DNA of 64,000 nt from JAAXIE01 sp965204245. Its GTDB lineage: Bacteria; Chloroflexota; Dehalococcoidia; Lucifugimonadales; JAAXIE01. Location of the stretch: NCBI GenBank assembly GCA_965204245.1, contig CBDBED010000008.1, positions 62,001-126,000 on the forward strand, written 5' to 3'. Each line of letters starts with the position of its first letter. The first letter of the stretch is position 1. The notes beneath the pieces were generated by a model. It ran no database searches and was not told where the DNA came from. It saw only the letters and a program-made list of their open reading frames with translations. Position numbers and translations under genes: made by a program. Shown piece after piece: positions 42,906-51,780 of this stretch.

Positions 42906-43916
42906 CTACAAGCTGGCGATTACCTCCCGCCCAAACTGGGTGAGCCATCGTAGCTTGGCATCGAAGTCGGTGGGTAGGTTGTAGAACTGGCAGGTGACGT
43001 GGGTGAGGCCGATGGTGTTGGCGCACTGCTGGAGGCCGGTGAGGATGTGGTCGTAGTTACCCATGATGGCCCATTCGGCTACGTCTTCGCTGCGCAGCTC
43101 GAGGGCTAGGGGGACCATGGTGGCTTCCTGCATGGCACCGCCTTGGTAGCGAGGGAAGGTGAGGCGGCCGCCGGTGACGGCTTGCTCGTAGGCATCGGCG
43201 GGGTCGTTGCCGACCAGCGTGGGGCGCCATGCTCCGATGCGGGTGGGGGTGTCGTGGTGGGTCTCGCTCCATGACTGTCGGAAGGTGGCGACGAGGGAGG
43301 TGAGGTCGTCGAAGCGCACCTGCGGGCCTGCGACCATGCCTTCGAGGGAGCGACCGGCGCGGGCGGCTGCGCCGTGACTGTGGGCTGAGCCCCACAGGGG
43401 TGGGTGAGGCGACTGGACTAGGGGGAGGGTAAGGTGAGTGCCGGAGACGCTGTAGTAGCGGCCCTTGTGTTCGACGGGTTCGTTGGTCCAGAACTTGCGC
43501 AGAACCTCGACTGATTCTTCGAAGCGGCCAGCGCGCTCGGAGCGGGCGATGCCCGAGGGCTCCAGTTCCATGGGGTGGTAGCCAAGTCCGATACCGAGGT
43601 CTAGGCGGCCTTCGGTGATCTGGTCGAGGGAGGCGACGTTGTAGGCGACGTCCATGGGATTGAGGAGGGGGAGGAGCATGACTTGGACGGCGAGGCGCAT
43701 GTTGCCGGAGACGGGGGCGAGGCGGGCGATGAGGGGAGTGGGCTGCATGCCTCCAGCGAGGGAGGCTTGGTAGGCGTGGCTGAAGACGGCGAAGGTGAAG
43801 CCAGCCTGCTCCATGGTGTGGAAGAGGCGCTCGGCTTGGTCCACCCATTGGGGAAAGGGGCGTGACTGGCTTGGCGGGCCACCCATGAGGGACATGAAGA
43901 CGGCGCCTAGTTCCAT
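42906..43916 (-). CDS. LLM-class flavin-dependent oxidoreductase
   Basis: A 336-residue luciferase-like monooxygenase. The substrate-pocket LDLGIGLGYHPMELEPSGIA and the N-terminal MELGAVFMSLMGG are visible. It is longer and more divergent than the other two LLM proteins here, with an N-terminal insertion SQSRPFPQWVDQ. ATG 43916 has AAGGAG 6 nt upstream. It lies between two VapBC modules, so its neighbours do not suggest a pathway. Confidence 0.87.
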   Translation of the reverse strand: MELGAVFMSLMGGPPSQSRPFPQWVDQAERLFHTMEQAGFTFAVFSHAYQASLAGGMQPTPLIARLAPVSGNMRLAVQVMLLPLLNPMDVAYNVASLDQITEGRLDLGIGLGYHPMELEPSGIARSERAGRFEESVEVLRKFWTNEPVEHKGRYYSVSGTHLTLPLVQSPHPPLWGSAHSHGAAARAGRSLEGMVAGPQVRFDDLTSLVATFRQSWSETHHDTPTRIGAWRPTLVGNDPADAYEQAVTGGRLTFPRYQGGAMQEATMVPLALELRSEDVAEWAIMGNYDHILTGLQQCANTIGLTHVTCQFYNLPTDFDAKLRWLTQFGREVIASL

Positions 43917-43961
43917 GGGTTTTCTCCTTGGTGGGTGGTTGGGAGGGGTTAGTTGATACTG

Positions 43962-44399
43962 CTAATGCTCTGGGGTTTCGGGTGTTTGGGTTGAGGTGAA
44001 TGGGTTCTCGACGCGGATGCCGTCGTAGTTTTGGGTGTGGCTGAGGTCTTCGGAGTAGACGACGTCGCAGCCGGTAATTTGGGCTGCGGCTAGGATGGCG
44101 GCGTCCCAGTAAGAGATGTTGAATCGCTCGCACATCCCGAGTGCCATGTGGACCAACTCGATGGTTATCGACTCTGTTGGGAACTCCTTTAGAGAGTCGA
44201 TATACTCCACCGCTTCAGCATGGGTCAGGGCACCAGGACGAGAGGCACGAGTTGCTTGGAAATAGAACTCTTGCAACACTTGAGTCGACAATACGAGGTC
44301 CGACTGCTCGAGTAGTGAGGTGGCGGCGCGCCGCTTACGTGACTCTTCCGGCACCTTACTGACAGCATAGATCAGGATGTTGGTGTCAACGAAGCGCAT
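43962..44399 (-). CDS. vapC: PIN-domain toxin VapC
   Basis: A 145-residue PIN-domain ribonuclease with all four acids in place: D5 in FVDTNILIYAV, Glu in VLQEFYFQ, Asp in SYWDAAIL and Asp in SEDLSH. It overlaps the ribbon-helix-helix-type antitoxin gene by 14 bp, the third toxin-antitoxin module of the window. A Thr/Pro/Glu tail follows the domain. Confidence 0.9.
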   Translation of the reverse strand: MRFVDTNILIYAVSKVPEESRKRRAATSLLEQSDLVLSTQVLQEFYFQATRASRPGALTHAEAVEYIDSLKEFPTESITIELVHMALGMCERFNISYWDAAILAAAQITGCDVVYSEDLSHTQNYDGIRVENPFTSTQTPETPEH

Positions 44400-44682
44400 T
44401 GCGGTCGTACAGCGCTTCTCGGGGAAGGTTGTCGGCTGCGCGCAGGCCCGCGCCGCGGGAGTCGATCTCCGCCAGCACCTTTTTTCGGAGTTGGCGCAGA
44501 CGTTCTCGCTCCTCAGTGGATACGGAACTGGTGACAGGGTTCTCTACTTGGGAGGCGATAAGCATCTGGCGCAGGGACTTGGAGACCAACTCTCCTATAC
44601 TCAGCCCTTGGCGGGCTGCTTCTCTCTCCAGTGCTTGGTAGCTCTTGTCATCGACCGATACGGTGATGTTTTTCATGTCCAT
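44386..44682 (-). CDS. vapB: Ribbon-helix-helix-type antitoxin
   Basis: A 98-residue protein with an N-terminal RHH-like stretch (ITVSVDDKSYQALEREA) and a C-terminal charged helical tail. Start at ATG 44682 or 44676, preceded by GAGGT. The overlap with the downstream PIN gene supports a toxin-antitoxin role. Confidence 0.82.
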   Translation of the reverse strand: MDMKNITVSVDDKSYQALEREAARQGLSIGELVSKSLRQMLIASQVENPVTSSVSTEERERLRQLRKKVLAEIDSRGAGLRAADNLPREALYDRNALR

Positions 44683-44750
44683 AGTTTCGTTACCTCAGTG
44701 AAGTCCATTATGGGTACTGCCCTGAGGCGTAGCAATAGCGTGCACTCGCA

Positions 44751-47078
44751 TCATTGGCCTTGGCGCATCAACTCCTTGAGGCGGGATGGGCTGAGGGGGA
44801 GGTCGTGGACTTGGACGCCGAAGGAGGAGAGGGCGTTGGAGACGGCGTTGGCCAAGGTGGCGCCGGTGGATACTATGCCGCCTTCGCCGGCGCCTTTGAC
44901 GCCTAGGGGATTGTGGGGGGAGGGGCCTGCGTCGAGTTCGAGGCTCTCAAGGTTGGGGACCTCGCCACTGGTGGGGAGGAGGTAGTCCATGAAGGTGGTG
45001 GCGAGAGGCTGGCCGTTCTCGTCATAGGCCAGTTCCTCGAGCAGGGTGGCGCCTATGCCTTGGACGGCTGCGCCGACGCTCTGGCCGTGGATCAGCAGGG
45101 GGTTGATGGGGGTGCCGACGTCTTCCACTACGACATAGTTGAGGATGTCGGTCTTGCCGGTCTCGGGGTCGACGGCTACGTGGGCGGCGTGCATGCCGTA
45201 GGCGAAGGGGATGCCTTGGAGGCGGTGGTAGGCCATCACGTCCAGACCGATTTCGCCTTGGTTGTACTGGCTGTTGGGTCCGGCCAGTTCGAGGACTTGG
45301 CCGAGGTCGAGGACGGCGCCTTCGAGGGTGGAACCGACGCGGCGCACCTCGCCGTCGACGAACTCCAACTGCTCGGGAGGCACGTCGAGGTAGCCGCCAG
45401 CGACCTCAAGGACTCGTTGTTTCAGTCGTTGTGCGCCGGAATAGACGGCGTTACCGGCCATGACAGTACCCCGGCTGGCGAAGGTGCCGCCGCCGAAGGG
45501 CAAGAGGTCGGTGTCGCCGTGGTAGATAGTGACGTACTCGATGGGGACGCCCAAGCCGTCGGCGCAGATCTGGGCCATGATTGTTTCGTGGCCTTGTCCG
45601 AGGGTGGTGAGGCCGATGTGTACGGCCACGTCCTTGGGGCCGCTGACGTAGACGCGGGCGGGTTCGGTGGGAGGGCCGGTGCCGGTGCTCTCCACGAAGC
45701 AGGAGAGGCCGACGCCGTGATACTTGCCATCGATTAGCCGGCCCTGCTGCTGCAGGAGGTCCTCGTAATTGATGGCCTCCAAGCCCATGCGCAGGGACTC
45801 GTGGTAATCGCCGCTGTCGTAGACCAGTGTGGGGAAGCCGGGTGGACGCAGGTCGCCAGCGCGGTAGGGGAGTTCCGAGGAGCGCACCAGATTGCGGCGG
45901 CGGAACTCGGCGGGATCGATGCCGAGGTCGTGGGCGACCATGTCGAGGAGGCGCTCGCGGAAGAAGGCGGCCTCGTACTGGCCGGGGGCGCGATAGGTGC
46001 CGATGGCGACCTTGTTGGTAACTTGGTAACTGGCTTCCCAGACGTAGTTGTCCACCCGGTAGGGGCCGGTGAGGGCGCCTACCAGCACTGCTGTTATCAG
46101 GCCGCCGTGGGTGCGGACGTAGGCACCGATGTCGCTGGATACTTTGGCCCTCAGCCCAAGGATGACGCCTTCCTTGGTGGTGGCGATTTCGAGTTCGCAA
46201 GTGTGCTGGCGGGAGTGGTTAGCTGACATAAGGTGTTCGCGGCGGTCCTCAATCCACTTGATGGGTCTGCCCAGCCTCATCGAGGCGAAGGGGATGAGGA
46301 AGTCCTCAGGGTAGAACTCGCCGGTGACGCCGAAGCCGCCTCCAGTGTCACCCTCTATGAAGTGGATGCGGTGCTCGGGCATGTCGAGCAATCCCGACAG
46401 GACGCTGCGGTTGAAGTGGGGAACCTTGGTCATGCCGTACATGTGAAGCTGGTCGCGGCCGGGGTCGTAGGAGGCTGTAAGGCCGCGAGTCTCCAGAGGA
46501 TTGGCCGTGTGGCGGTGGCTTTGGAAGGTCTCCTTGCGAGTGTATTCGGCGTCTTGGAACGCGGTGTCGGGGTCGCCGTGGGTGCGGGTGTAGTGGGCGG
46601 CTTGGTTGGTGGCGTTGTCCTCGTGGAGCAGAGAGTCGTTGGCGGCGGAGGACTCGACGTCATGGACGGCGGGCAACGGTTCGTAGCGGATGTCGATGGC
46701 GTCGCAGGCATCCTCGGCTACATAACGGCTGGAGGCGACCACGACGGCTACCGGCTCGCCGACGTATCGGACTTTGTCCCGGGCGATGGGGTATTGCAGG
46801 AAGCGTTCCAACCCCGGCAGCGGAGCCATGCGGAACGGGATGTGTTTCAGGCCGATGGTCTCCGCCACGTCCTGGGAGGTGAACACCGCCTCGACACCGG
46901 GGATCTCCCGCGCCTTGGAGGCGTCGATGGAGAGGATGCGAGCGTGAGGGTGGGGGCTGCGGAGAATGGCGGCGTGGAGGAGGTGCTGGAACTTGAAGTC
47001 GTCGGTGTATTTGCCGCGACCTGTGAGGAAGCGGACGTCCTCTTTGCGGGTGAGGGACTGGCCGATGTAGGTGGTCAT
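44751..47078 (-). CDS. Molybdenum hydroxylase large subunit (paralog)
   Basis: A 775-residue molybdopterin-binding subunit of the xanthine dehydrogenase/CoxL superfamily, colinear with and clearly similar to the 35.86 kb protein along its whole length. Shared segments include RKEDVRFLTGRGKYTDD, GGGFGVTGEFYPED and GVKGAGEGG with the catalytic Glu. The loop reads TYRAPGQYE instead of TYRGPGGYE, hinting at a different substrate. It is the last gene of a four-gene minus-strand run with the NHL protein, hydroxyanthranilate dioxygenase and an LLM oxidoreductase. ATG 47078 has GGAAGGA upstream. No FAD or iron-sulfur subunit is adjacent. Confidence 0.9.
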   Translation of the reverse strand: MTTYIGQSLTRKEDVRFLTGRGKYTDDFKFQHLLHAAILRSPHPHARILSIDASKAREIPGVEAVFTSQDVAETIGLKHIPFRMAPLPGLERFLQYPIARDKVRYVGEPVAVVVASSRYVAEDACDAIDIRYEPLPAVHDVESSAANDSLLHEDNATNQAAHYTRTHGDPDTAFQDAEYTRKETFQSHRHTANPLETRGLTASYDPGRDQLHMYGMTKVPHFNRSVLSGLLDMPEHRIHFIEGDTGGGFGVTGEFYPEDFLIPFASMRLGRPIKWIEDRREHLMSANHSRQHTCELEIATTKEGVILGLRAKVSSDIGAYVRTHGGLITAVLVGALTGPYRVDNYVWEASYQVTNKVAIGTYRAPGQYEAAFFRERLLDMVAHDLGIDPAEFRRRNLVRSSELPYRAGDLRPPGFPTLVYDSGDYHESLRMGLEAINYEDLLQQQGRLIDGKYHGVGLSCFVESTGTGPPTEPARVYVSGPKDVAVHIGLTTLGQGHETIMAQICADGLGVPIEYVTIYHGDTDLLPFGGGTFASRGTVMAGNAVYSGAQRLKQRVLEVAGGYLDVPPEQLEFVDGEVRRVGSTLEGAVLDLGQVLELAGPNSQYNQGEIGLDVMAYHRLQGIPFAYGMHAAHVAVDPETGKTDILNYVVVEDVGTPINPLLIHGQSVGAAVQGIGATLLEELAYDENGQPLATTFMDYLLPTSGEVPNLESLELDAGPSPHNPLGVKGAGEGGIVSTGATLANAVSNALSSFGVQVHDLPLSPSRLKELMRQGQ

Positions 47079-47141
47079 TTGTCCTTCCGTAATGGCCAGC
47101 CAGCGCCGCTGGCTGGCCTGTATTCCAGTTTCGGGGGCAGG

Positions 47142-48092
47142 TTAGCCGACGCGGGCCAATTTTTGGATGGTGCGAACTTCGCGAGGCGGTTCTAGGTGGC
47201 GGCCGTAGATGGTCCAGGAGACTTCCGCCACGTAGATACTGCCTTGAGAGTCGACCGATACGCCGTGGGGGGCGATGAAGCGGCCGACATCCTCGCTGAT
47301 TGGGCCGTCGCCCAAGCGGGCAAGGGTGTTGCCTTGAATGTCCATCAGGGACACGCGGGGACCCAGATTTGGGGCCTCGGCGTTGAGGGCAATAGCTGAG
47401 CCGAACTCGCCGACGTAGACAGTCTGGGACTCATTGGGGTCGATGTAGAGACCGCAGGGACGGGACATGTTGTTCCACTGGGTCTCGTAGCGGCCGTTGC
47501 GGTCGAAGACTTGGATGCGGTGGTTCTCGCGGTCGGCCACGTACACCCAGCCGTCCCTGTCGGTGGCGATGTTGTGGACAATGTTGAACTCACTGGGGCC
47601 GGTGCCGGGCTCGCCCCAAGAGAAGAGGAGCTTTCCGTCGGGGGAGTACTTGTGGACCTTGGCGTTGCGGTAGCCGTCGGCGACGTAGATGTCGCCGTTG
47701 TCAGGGTCAAGGGCCACGTGGGTGCACTTGTTGAATGGGTCGCCGCTCATGAAGGGTGCGGGCTGGCCTGGGACGCCCAGCGTGAGGAGCACGCGACCGT
47801 CAAGGGTGCATTTGCGGACGGTGTGGTCATCGTCGTCGGTGCAGTAGATGGTGTCGTCACGCCCCATGGTGATGCCGTGGGCGCGGACGAACAGGTCTTC
47901 GCCCCAAGAGCGCAGGAAGTTGCCGTCCCTGTCATAAACGATGATGGGGTGTTCGCCACGGGAGAAAACGTAGACGTTGTCCTTGGAATCCACTCCCACG
48001 GCCGCTGCCTCGCGGTAGGTCCAGCCGTCGGGGAGCTTGCCCCAGCCCTCGACCACCTCATAGGTGTGAGGAGCGATGCCCACTGTTGCCAT
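47142..48092 (-). CDS. NHL-repeat beta-propeller protein
   Basis: A 316-residue six-bladed NHL-type propeller. Repeats with the pattern D-x-x-G/D-N-x-Y-V recur: VDSKDNVYVFSRGEHPI, GRDDTIYCTDDDDHTV, NGDIYVADGYRNAKV, DGWVYVADRENHRIQVF and QGSIYVAEVSW. It resembles peptidyl-alpha-hydroxyglycine amidating lyase domains, and some propellers here act as lactonases, but catalytic residues cannot be placed. No signal peptide. ATG 48092 has GAGGAAG upstream. It sits between a dioxygenase and a molybdenum hydroxylase, so a catabolic step is possible. Confidence 0.82.
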   Translation of the reverse strand: MATVGIAPHTYEVVEGWGKLPDGWTYREAAAVGVDSKDNVYVFSRGEHPIIVYDRDGNFLRSWGEDLFVRAHGITMGRDDTIYCTDDDDHTVRKCTLDGRVLLTLGVPGQPAPFMSGDPFNKCTHVALDPDNGDIYVADGYRNAKVHKYSPDGKLLFSWGEPGTGPSEFNIVHNIATDRDGWVYVADRENHRIQVFDRNGRYETQWNNMSRPCGLYIDPNESQTVYVGEFGSAIALNAEAPNLGPRVSLMDIQGNTLARLGDGPISEDVGRFIAPHGVSVDSQGSIYVAEVSWTIYGRHLEPPREVRTIQKLARVG

Positions 48093-48132
48093 TGGCTCTT
48101 CCTCTCTCGTGCTGGATGACGAGTATTCGACG

Positions 48133-48663
48133 TTACACGCGTGGCCCGTCGGCCACGGGTTGCGTGTGACCGCAGCTCTTGCAGGTGCGCAGGTCTTCTT
48201 GGGACTCGAAGTCGGCGGTGAGGTCGTGGATGCTGCTGAGGGTTTTGCCGTTCCATTTCTCGGCCTTGTGGAGCATGGCGTCGCACTGGTTGCAGTACCA
48301 TTCGAAGCCGTCGGCGTCGTCGGGGCGGCGCTTGCGCTCGATGACCAAGCCCACGGTGCCTGCTGGTCGCTGGGGCGAGTGGGGCACCATGGCGGGGATG
48401 AGGGCAACCTGGCCTTCCTTGACCTCGGAGCGAAGACGCTTGCCGTCCTCAAAATACTCGATGACTATGTCGCCCTGTATCTGGTAGAAGAACTCAGGGG
48501 AGTCGGTGACGTGAAAGTCACCCCGGGTGTTGGGACCGCCAACGACGATCATGATGAGCTGGGGGTCGTCGTAAAGGACGCGAGAACCCATCGGGGGGTT
48601 AAAGGAGTCCCTGTTCTCTTCGATCCAACCCTTCAGGTCGAAGGGGACTAGGCTGTCAATCAC
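48133..48663 (-). CDS. nbaC: 3-hydroxyanthranilate 3,4-dioxygenase
   Basis: A 176-residue cupin dioxygenase opening the ring of 3-hydroxyanthranilate on the way to quinolinate or through 2-aminomuconate. The iron ligands lie in GDFHVTDSPEFFYQ (His, Glu) and VPHSPQRP (second His). The bacterial-type C-terminal rubredoxin-like knot is present as CNQC and CKSCG. The GTG start at 48663 has AGGAGG 6 nt upstream. It is unusual in this window in having a definite substrate. Other kynurenine-pathway genes are not adjacent; the LLM and molybdenum hydroxylase neighbours suggest a route for a related aromatic amine. Confidence 0.9.
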   Translation of the reverse strand: MIDSLVPFDLKGWIEENRDSFNPPMGSRVLYDDPQLIMIVVGGPNTRGDFHVTDSPEFFYQIQGDIVIEYFEDGKRLRSEVKEGQVALIPAMVPHSPQRPAGTVGLVIERKRRPDDADGFEWYCNQCDAMLHKAEKWNGKTLSSIHDLTADFESQEDLRTCKSCGHTQPVADGPRV

Positions 48664-48710
48664 TGCATTCCTCCTATAGCTCAGGGGTCTATGGCTTAGG
48701 GCCTGGGCGC

Positions 48711-49580
48711 CTACTTGATGAGTCTGTCCGCGATGCGCTCCATCTCACGGAGGGCTTCGTTTTCGTCGTCCTGCAGCAGCCAGGGAATGACTGTGTCGGC
48801 CCCAGCTTCGGCATAGGCTTCCACCAGGTTGGGGTCGGTGGAGTGGTCGGGCAGGCCGAAGACGCAGATGTCGATGCAGCCACGGGGGCGGCCTGCCTTT
48901 TCGGCCAAGTCGTCGAGGGTGGCGCGGGCTGTCTTGGCGGTTTCCACGCTGAGTCGCGGGGCGAGCCAGCCGTCGGCGTGGGAGATCAGGCGCTGGTAGA
49001 TGTTATTGGGCGAGCCTCCCAGATAGACGGGAGGGCGGGGTTGCTGTATTGGCTTGGGGTCCATGTCAATGGGCGGGATGTTGTAGTACCTGCCCTTGAA
49101 GCCTTGCTGGGGGCCGGAAAAGATAGCCTCCATTGCATGGAGGGCTTCGGAGGTCTGGGTCCAGCGGTGCTGGAAATCGACGCCGAAGAGTTCAAGCTCT
49201 TCCCGGAGCCAGCCGGTGCCGACGCCTAGGGTGAACCGGCCTTGGCTGTAGGTGTCGATGGTGGCAACAAGCTTGGCCAGATGGGCAGGATGATACTGGG
49301 CGACGAGGGATATGGATGTGCCCAACCGGATGCGATTGGTAACGGCGGATACTCTCCCCAAGGCAACGAAGGGGTCCATGATTTGCCAGTAGATGTGGGG
49401 GGTCTCTTGGGCGTAGTCCTGGTCTTCGAAGCGGCGAGGATGTTGGGATGCGACCCGGGCGGGGATGGCGATGTGCTCAGGAACCCAGAAGGAATCGAAG
49501 CCCAGTTCCTCGGCGCGCTTGGCCAGCACGGCAACGTCCGGGGAGTTGCTGCTGAGGAAAACGAAGATGCCAACCTTCAT
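48711..49580 (-). CDS. LLM-class flavin-dependent oxidoreductase
   Basis: A 289-residue luciferase-like monooxygenase, first of the four-gene run with 3-hydroxyanthranilate dioxygenase, NHL protein and molybdenum hydroxylase. The N-terminus MKVGIFVFLSSNSPDV, the FWVPEHIA motif, LGVGTGWLREELELFGVDF and PPVYLGG are of the F420/FMN LLM type. ATG 49580 is preferred to a TTG two codons upstream. The gap to the dioxygenase is 47 bp, consistent with one transcript. Confidence 0.88.
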   Translation of the reverse strand: MKVGIFVFLSSNSPDVAVLAKRAEELGFDSFWVPEHIAIPARVASQHPRRFEDQDYAQETPHIYWQIMDPFVALGRVSAVTNRIRLGTSISLVAQYHPAHLAKLVATIDTYSQGRFTLGVGTGWLREELELFGVDFQHRWTQTSEALHAMEAIFSGPQQGFKGRYYNIPPIDMDPKPIQQPRPPVYLGGSPNNIYQRLISHADGWLAPRLSVETAKTARATLDDLAEKAGRPRGCIDICVFGLPDHSTDPNLVEAYAEAGADTVIPWLLQDDENEALREMERIADRLIK

Positions 49581-49685
49581 TGACAAGAACCTCGGTTGAG
49601 AACGTCCAGTGGGGCGTGGCCTCTCAAGGCCTCGAGCCCGTCAGTGGGTAATGATACCACCCACAGGGAAGTCTGTTACCCGTAG

Positions 49686-50837
49686 TTAGGGCTCCCGGGC
49701 CTTTAGCTGGCGCAGGTTGAGAATCCAGGACAGGTCATCGTCCCGTGTGGCTTCACGCTCCAATTCGGGAGCCAACTCGATGGCGCGTTCCAAGTGGGTG
49801 ACGCCCCGCTCCAAGTCGGCTAGGCGCGAGAGACAGCGGGCGGCGTTGTAGTGGGCGGAAGCGAAGTCAGGGGAGGCGTCGACGGCTGCTAAGTATTCGT
49901 CGAGGGCGTCTTCGACGTGTCCCATGGTCTCCAGGGTCGCGCCCTTGTTGCTCAGGGCTTCAGCGAAATTGGGATGCAGGGAGATGGCTTGGTCAAAGTC
50001 GGCGAGGGCGGCCTGATATCGATCTTGGGCGTCGTAGGCTAGGCCGCGGTTGTTGTAGGCCTCGGCATCGTTGGGCAGCAGGTCTATGACTTGGGAGTAG
50101 TCTTCGGCTGCCTCATAGAAATAGGTGTGGGCGTAGTAGACCTTGGCCCGGTTGAAGAAGGCACTGGCGTTGTTGGGGTCGGCATCGATGGCCGCGGTAT
50201 AGCCTTCAACGGCTTCCCAGTGGTAGCCCATCTCCTCCAAGGATGCAGCCCGGTTGAGGTGAGCATTGGACAGGCTGGGGCGCATTTCGATGACTTGGTC
50301 GTAGGCTTGGATTGCCTCGTCGTGGCGACCCAGCTTGGCCAGCACGACTCCCTTGTTGTACCAAGCTTGGAGATAGCGGGGCGCGATGCCGATGGCGGCA
50401 TCGTAGTCGGTCAACGCCCGCTGGGAGTGACCTGATTCGTCCCATGCGTTTCCCCGCTGGTAGAGGGCTTCCTTGAATGACGGTTCTTGGGCTAGCAGTG
50501 TGCTGAATTCCCGCACGGCTTCCTCGCAACTTTGCTGGCGCAGCAGGGCCAGGGCGAGATTGAACCTTGCCAATGGGTCGTGTTGGTTTCTCCGGAGCAG
50601 GGCGCGGTAGCAGCCCTCAGCATCGGGGTAACGTCCAACGGCAAAGCAGCCGTTGGCGTAAAGCAGGCTGCAGGTAGCGCCTTCGTTCTCCGCTGCCTCC
50701 AAGATATCGTGTATTTGGCGGGCTGGCTCGCCCTGCAGGGCGCCGCCGCGTGGTGGAGGTGTGAGCATGCCTGTGCCATACCCGCAGTCTTCGAGGGCTT
50801 GGGTGAGGAGTTGTTCTGAGGGATTGTGGGATATCAT
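49686..50837 (-). CDS. Tetratricopeptide-repeat protein
   Basis: A 383-residue protein made almost entirely of TPR units from about residue 65 on: canonical W/Y-G-Y-A-F-A-P patterns such as AWYNKGVVLAKLGRHDEAIQ, AYNNRGLAYDAQDRYQAALA and ALSNKGATLETMGHVEDALD, about nine repeats. The first 60 residues are non-repetitive. No signal peptide. TPR arrays mediate protein binding; no partner is indicated. The ribosome site for ATG 50837 is weak. Confidence 0.88.
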   Translation of the reverse strand: MISHNPSEQLLTQALEDCGYGTGMLTPPPRGGALQGEPARQIHDILEAAENEGATCSLLYANGCFAVGRYPDAEGCYRALLRRNQHDPLARFNLALALLRQQSCEEAVREFSTLLAQEPSFKEALYQRGNAWDESGHSQRALTDYDAAIGIAPRYLQAWYNKGVVLAKLGRHDEAIQAYDQVIEMRPSLSNAHLNRAASLEEMGYHWEAVEGYTAAIDADPNNASAFFNRAKVYYAHTYFYEAAEDYSQVIDLLPNDAEAYNNRGLAYDAQDRYQAALADFDQAISLHPNFAEALSNKGATLETMGHVEDALDEYLAAVDASPDFASAHYNAARCLSRLADLERGVTHLERAIELAPELEREATRDDDLSWILNLRQLKAREP

Positions 50838-50958
50838 CGACTTGGAGATGGCAAGAGAGGCATGGTCAAAGGCTTCCGGCGGGTTGTAGAGTAGAAAACG
50901 CGGTACGCTTTGTCCAGAGGTTGGGGCGTCGCCGTCCTGATTCCGAGAGACTCAAGAT

Positions 50959-51657
50959 ATGAAATCAAAGGCGCTGACCAGCTTCGATGAGGCCGTGGCG
51001 GACATACCGGACGGGGCCACCATCATGTTCCCCGGATTTGGCGGAGTTGGAGCTCCTCAGAATCTGATGGCAGCCTTGCACCGCAAGGGCGTCAAGGACA
51101 TTACCGGCATCACAAACGACCATGGCGGCTTGGATGGCCGCATGGACGTTGGAACCCTGGTTGAGGCTGGGCAGGTGCGCAAGCTGGTCTGCGCTTTCAC
51201 CGCCCAGCCTCATCCTTCTCTGGTGACGCCCTTTGCCCGGCTTTATGAGGAGGGGCGCATTGAGGGTGAACTGGTGCCGCAGGGGACTCTGGCGGAGCGC
51301 ATACGAGCCGCCGGAGCGGGCATCGGGGCTTTCTACACGCCTACCAGCGTGAACACGGAAGTGGCTGAGGGTAAGGAGCATCGCGTTATCGACGGGCGGA
51401 CCTATGTGCTGGAGTATCCCCTCTTTGCGGACTATGCCCTGATCCGGGCTAGGCGGGCGGACGCCGTGGGGAATTTGCAATACCGGCGGTCGCAACGGAA
51501 CTTCAACCCCATCATGGCAGCGGCTGCTGCCGTCACGATTGTTGAGGTGGAGACGCCCATTGAAGAGGCGGGGGCGATTCCGCCCGACGAGGTGCATACG
51601 CCGGGAATCTATGTGGACCGCATAGTGTGGATACCTCCGGAGGGCATCTGGGCCTGA
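50959..51657 (+). CDS. CoA-transferase subunit A
   Basis: A 232-residue type I CoA-transferase alpha subunit. The CoA-binding FPGFGGVGAPQNLM (24-37) and GAFYTPTSVNTEVAEGK are typical of ScoA/AtoD proteins. No beta subunit is near; one lies at 8.8-9.5 kb on the other strand. ATG 50959 has GAGA upstream. Acyl-CoA pathways in this region (ligase, dehydrogenase-like) are plausible users. Confidence 0.9.
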   Translation: MKSKALTSFDEAVADIPDGATIMFPGFGGVGAPQNLMAALHRKGVKDITGITNDHGGLDGRMDVGTLVEAGQVRKLVCAFTAQPHPSLVTPFARLYEEGRIEGELVPQGTLAERIRAAGAGIGAFYTPTSVNTEVAEGKEHRVIDGRTYVLEYPLFADYALIRARRADAVGNLQYRRSQRNFNPIMAAAAAVTIVEVETPIEEAGAIPPDEVHTPGIYVDRIVWIPPEGIWA

Positions 51658-51780
51658 CTCCAGTGAATGGTGGACTGAGATTCCCTTGTGATATGCGCGC
51701 GCGGTCTGGTGAAATGGTGGAAATCACGCCCGGCGGGGAACTTTACCGCTGCAAGGGTGTAGTCAGAACGAGGTGTGACA

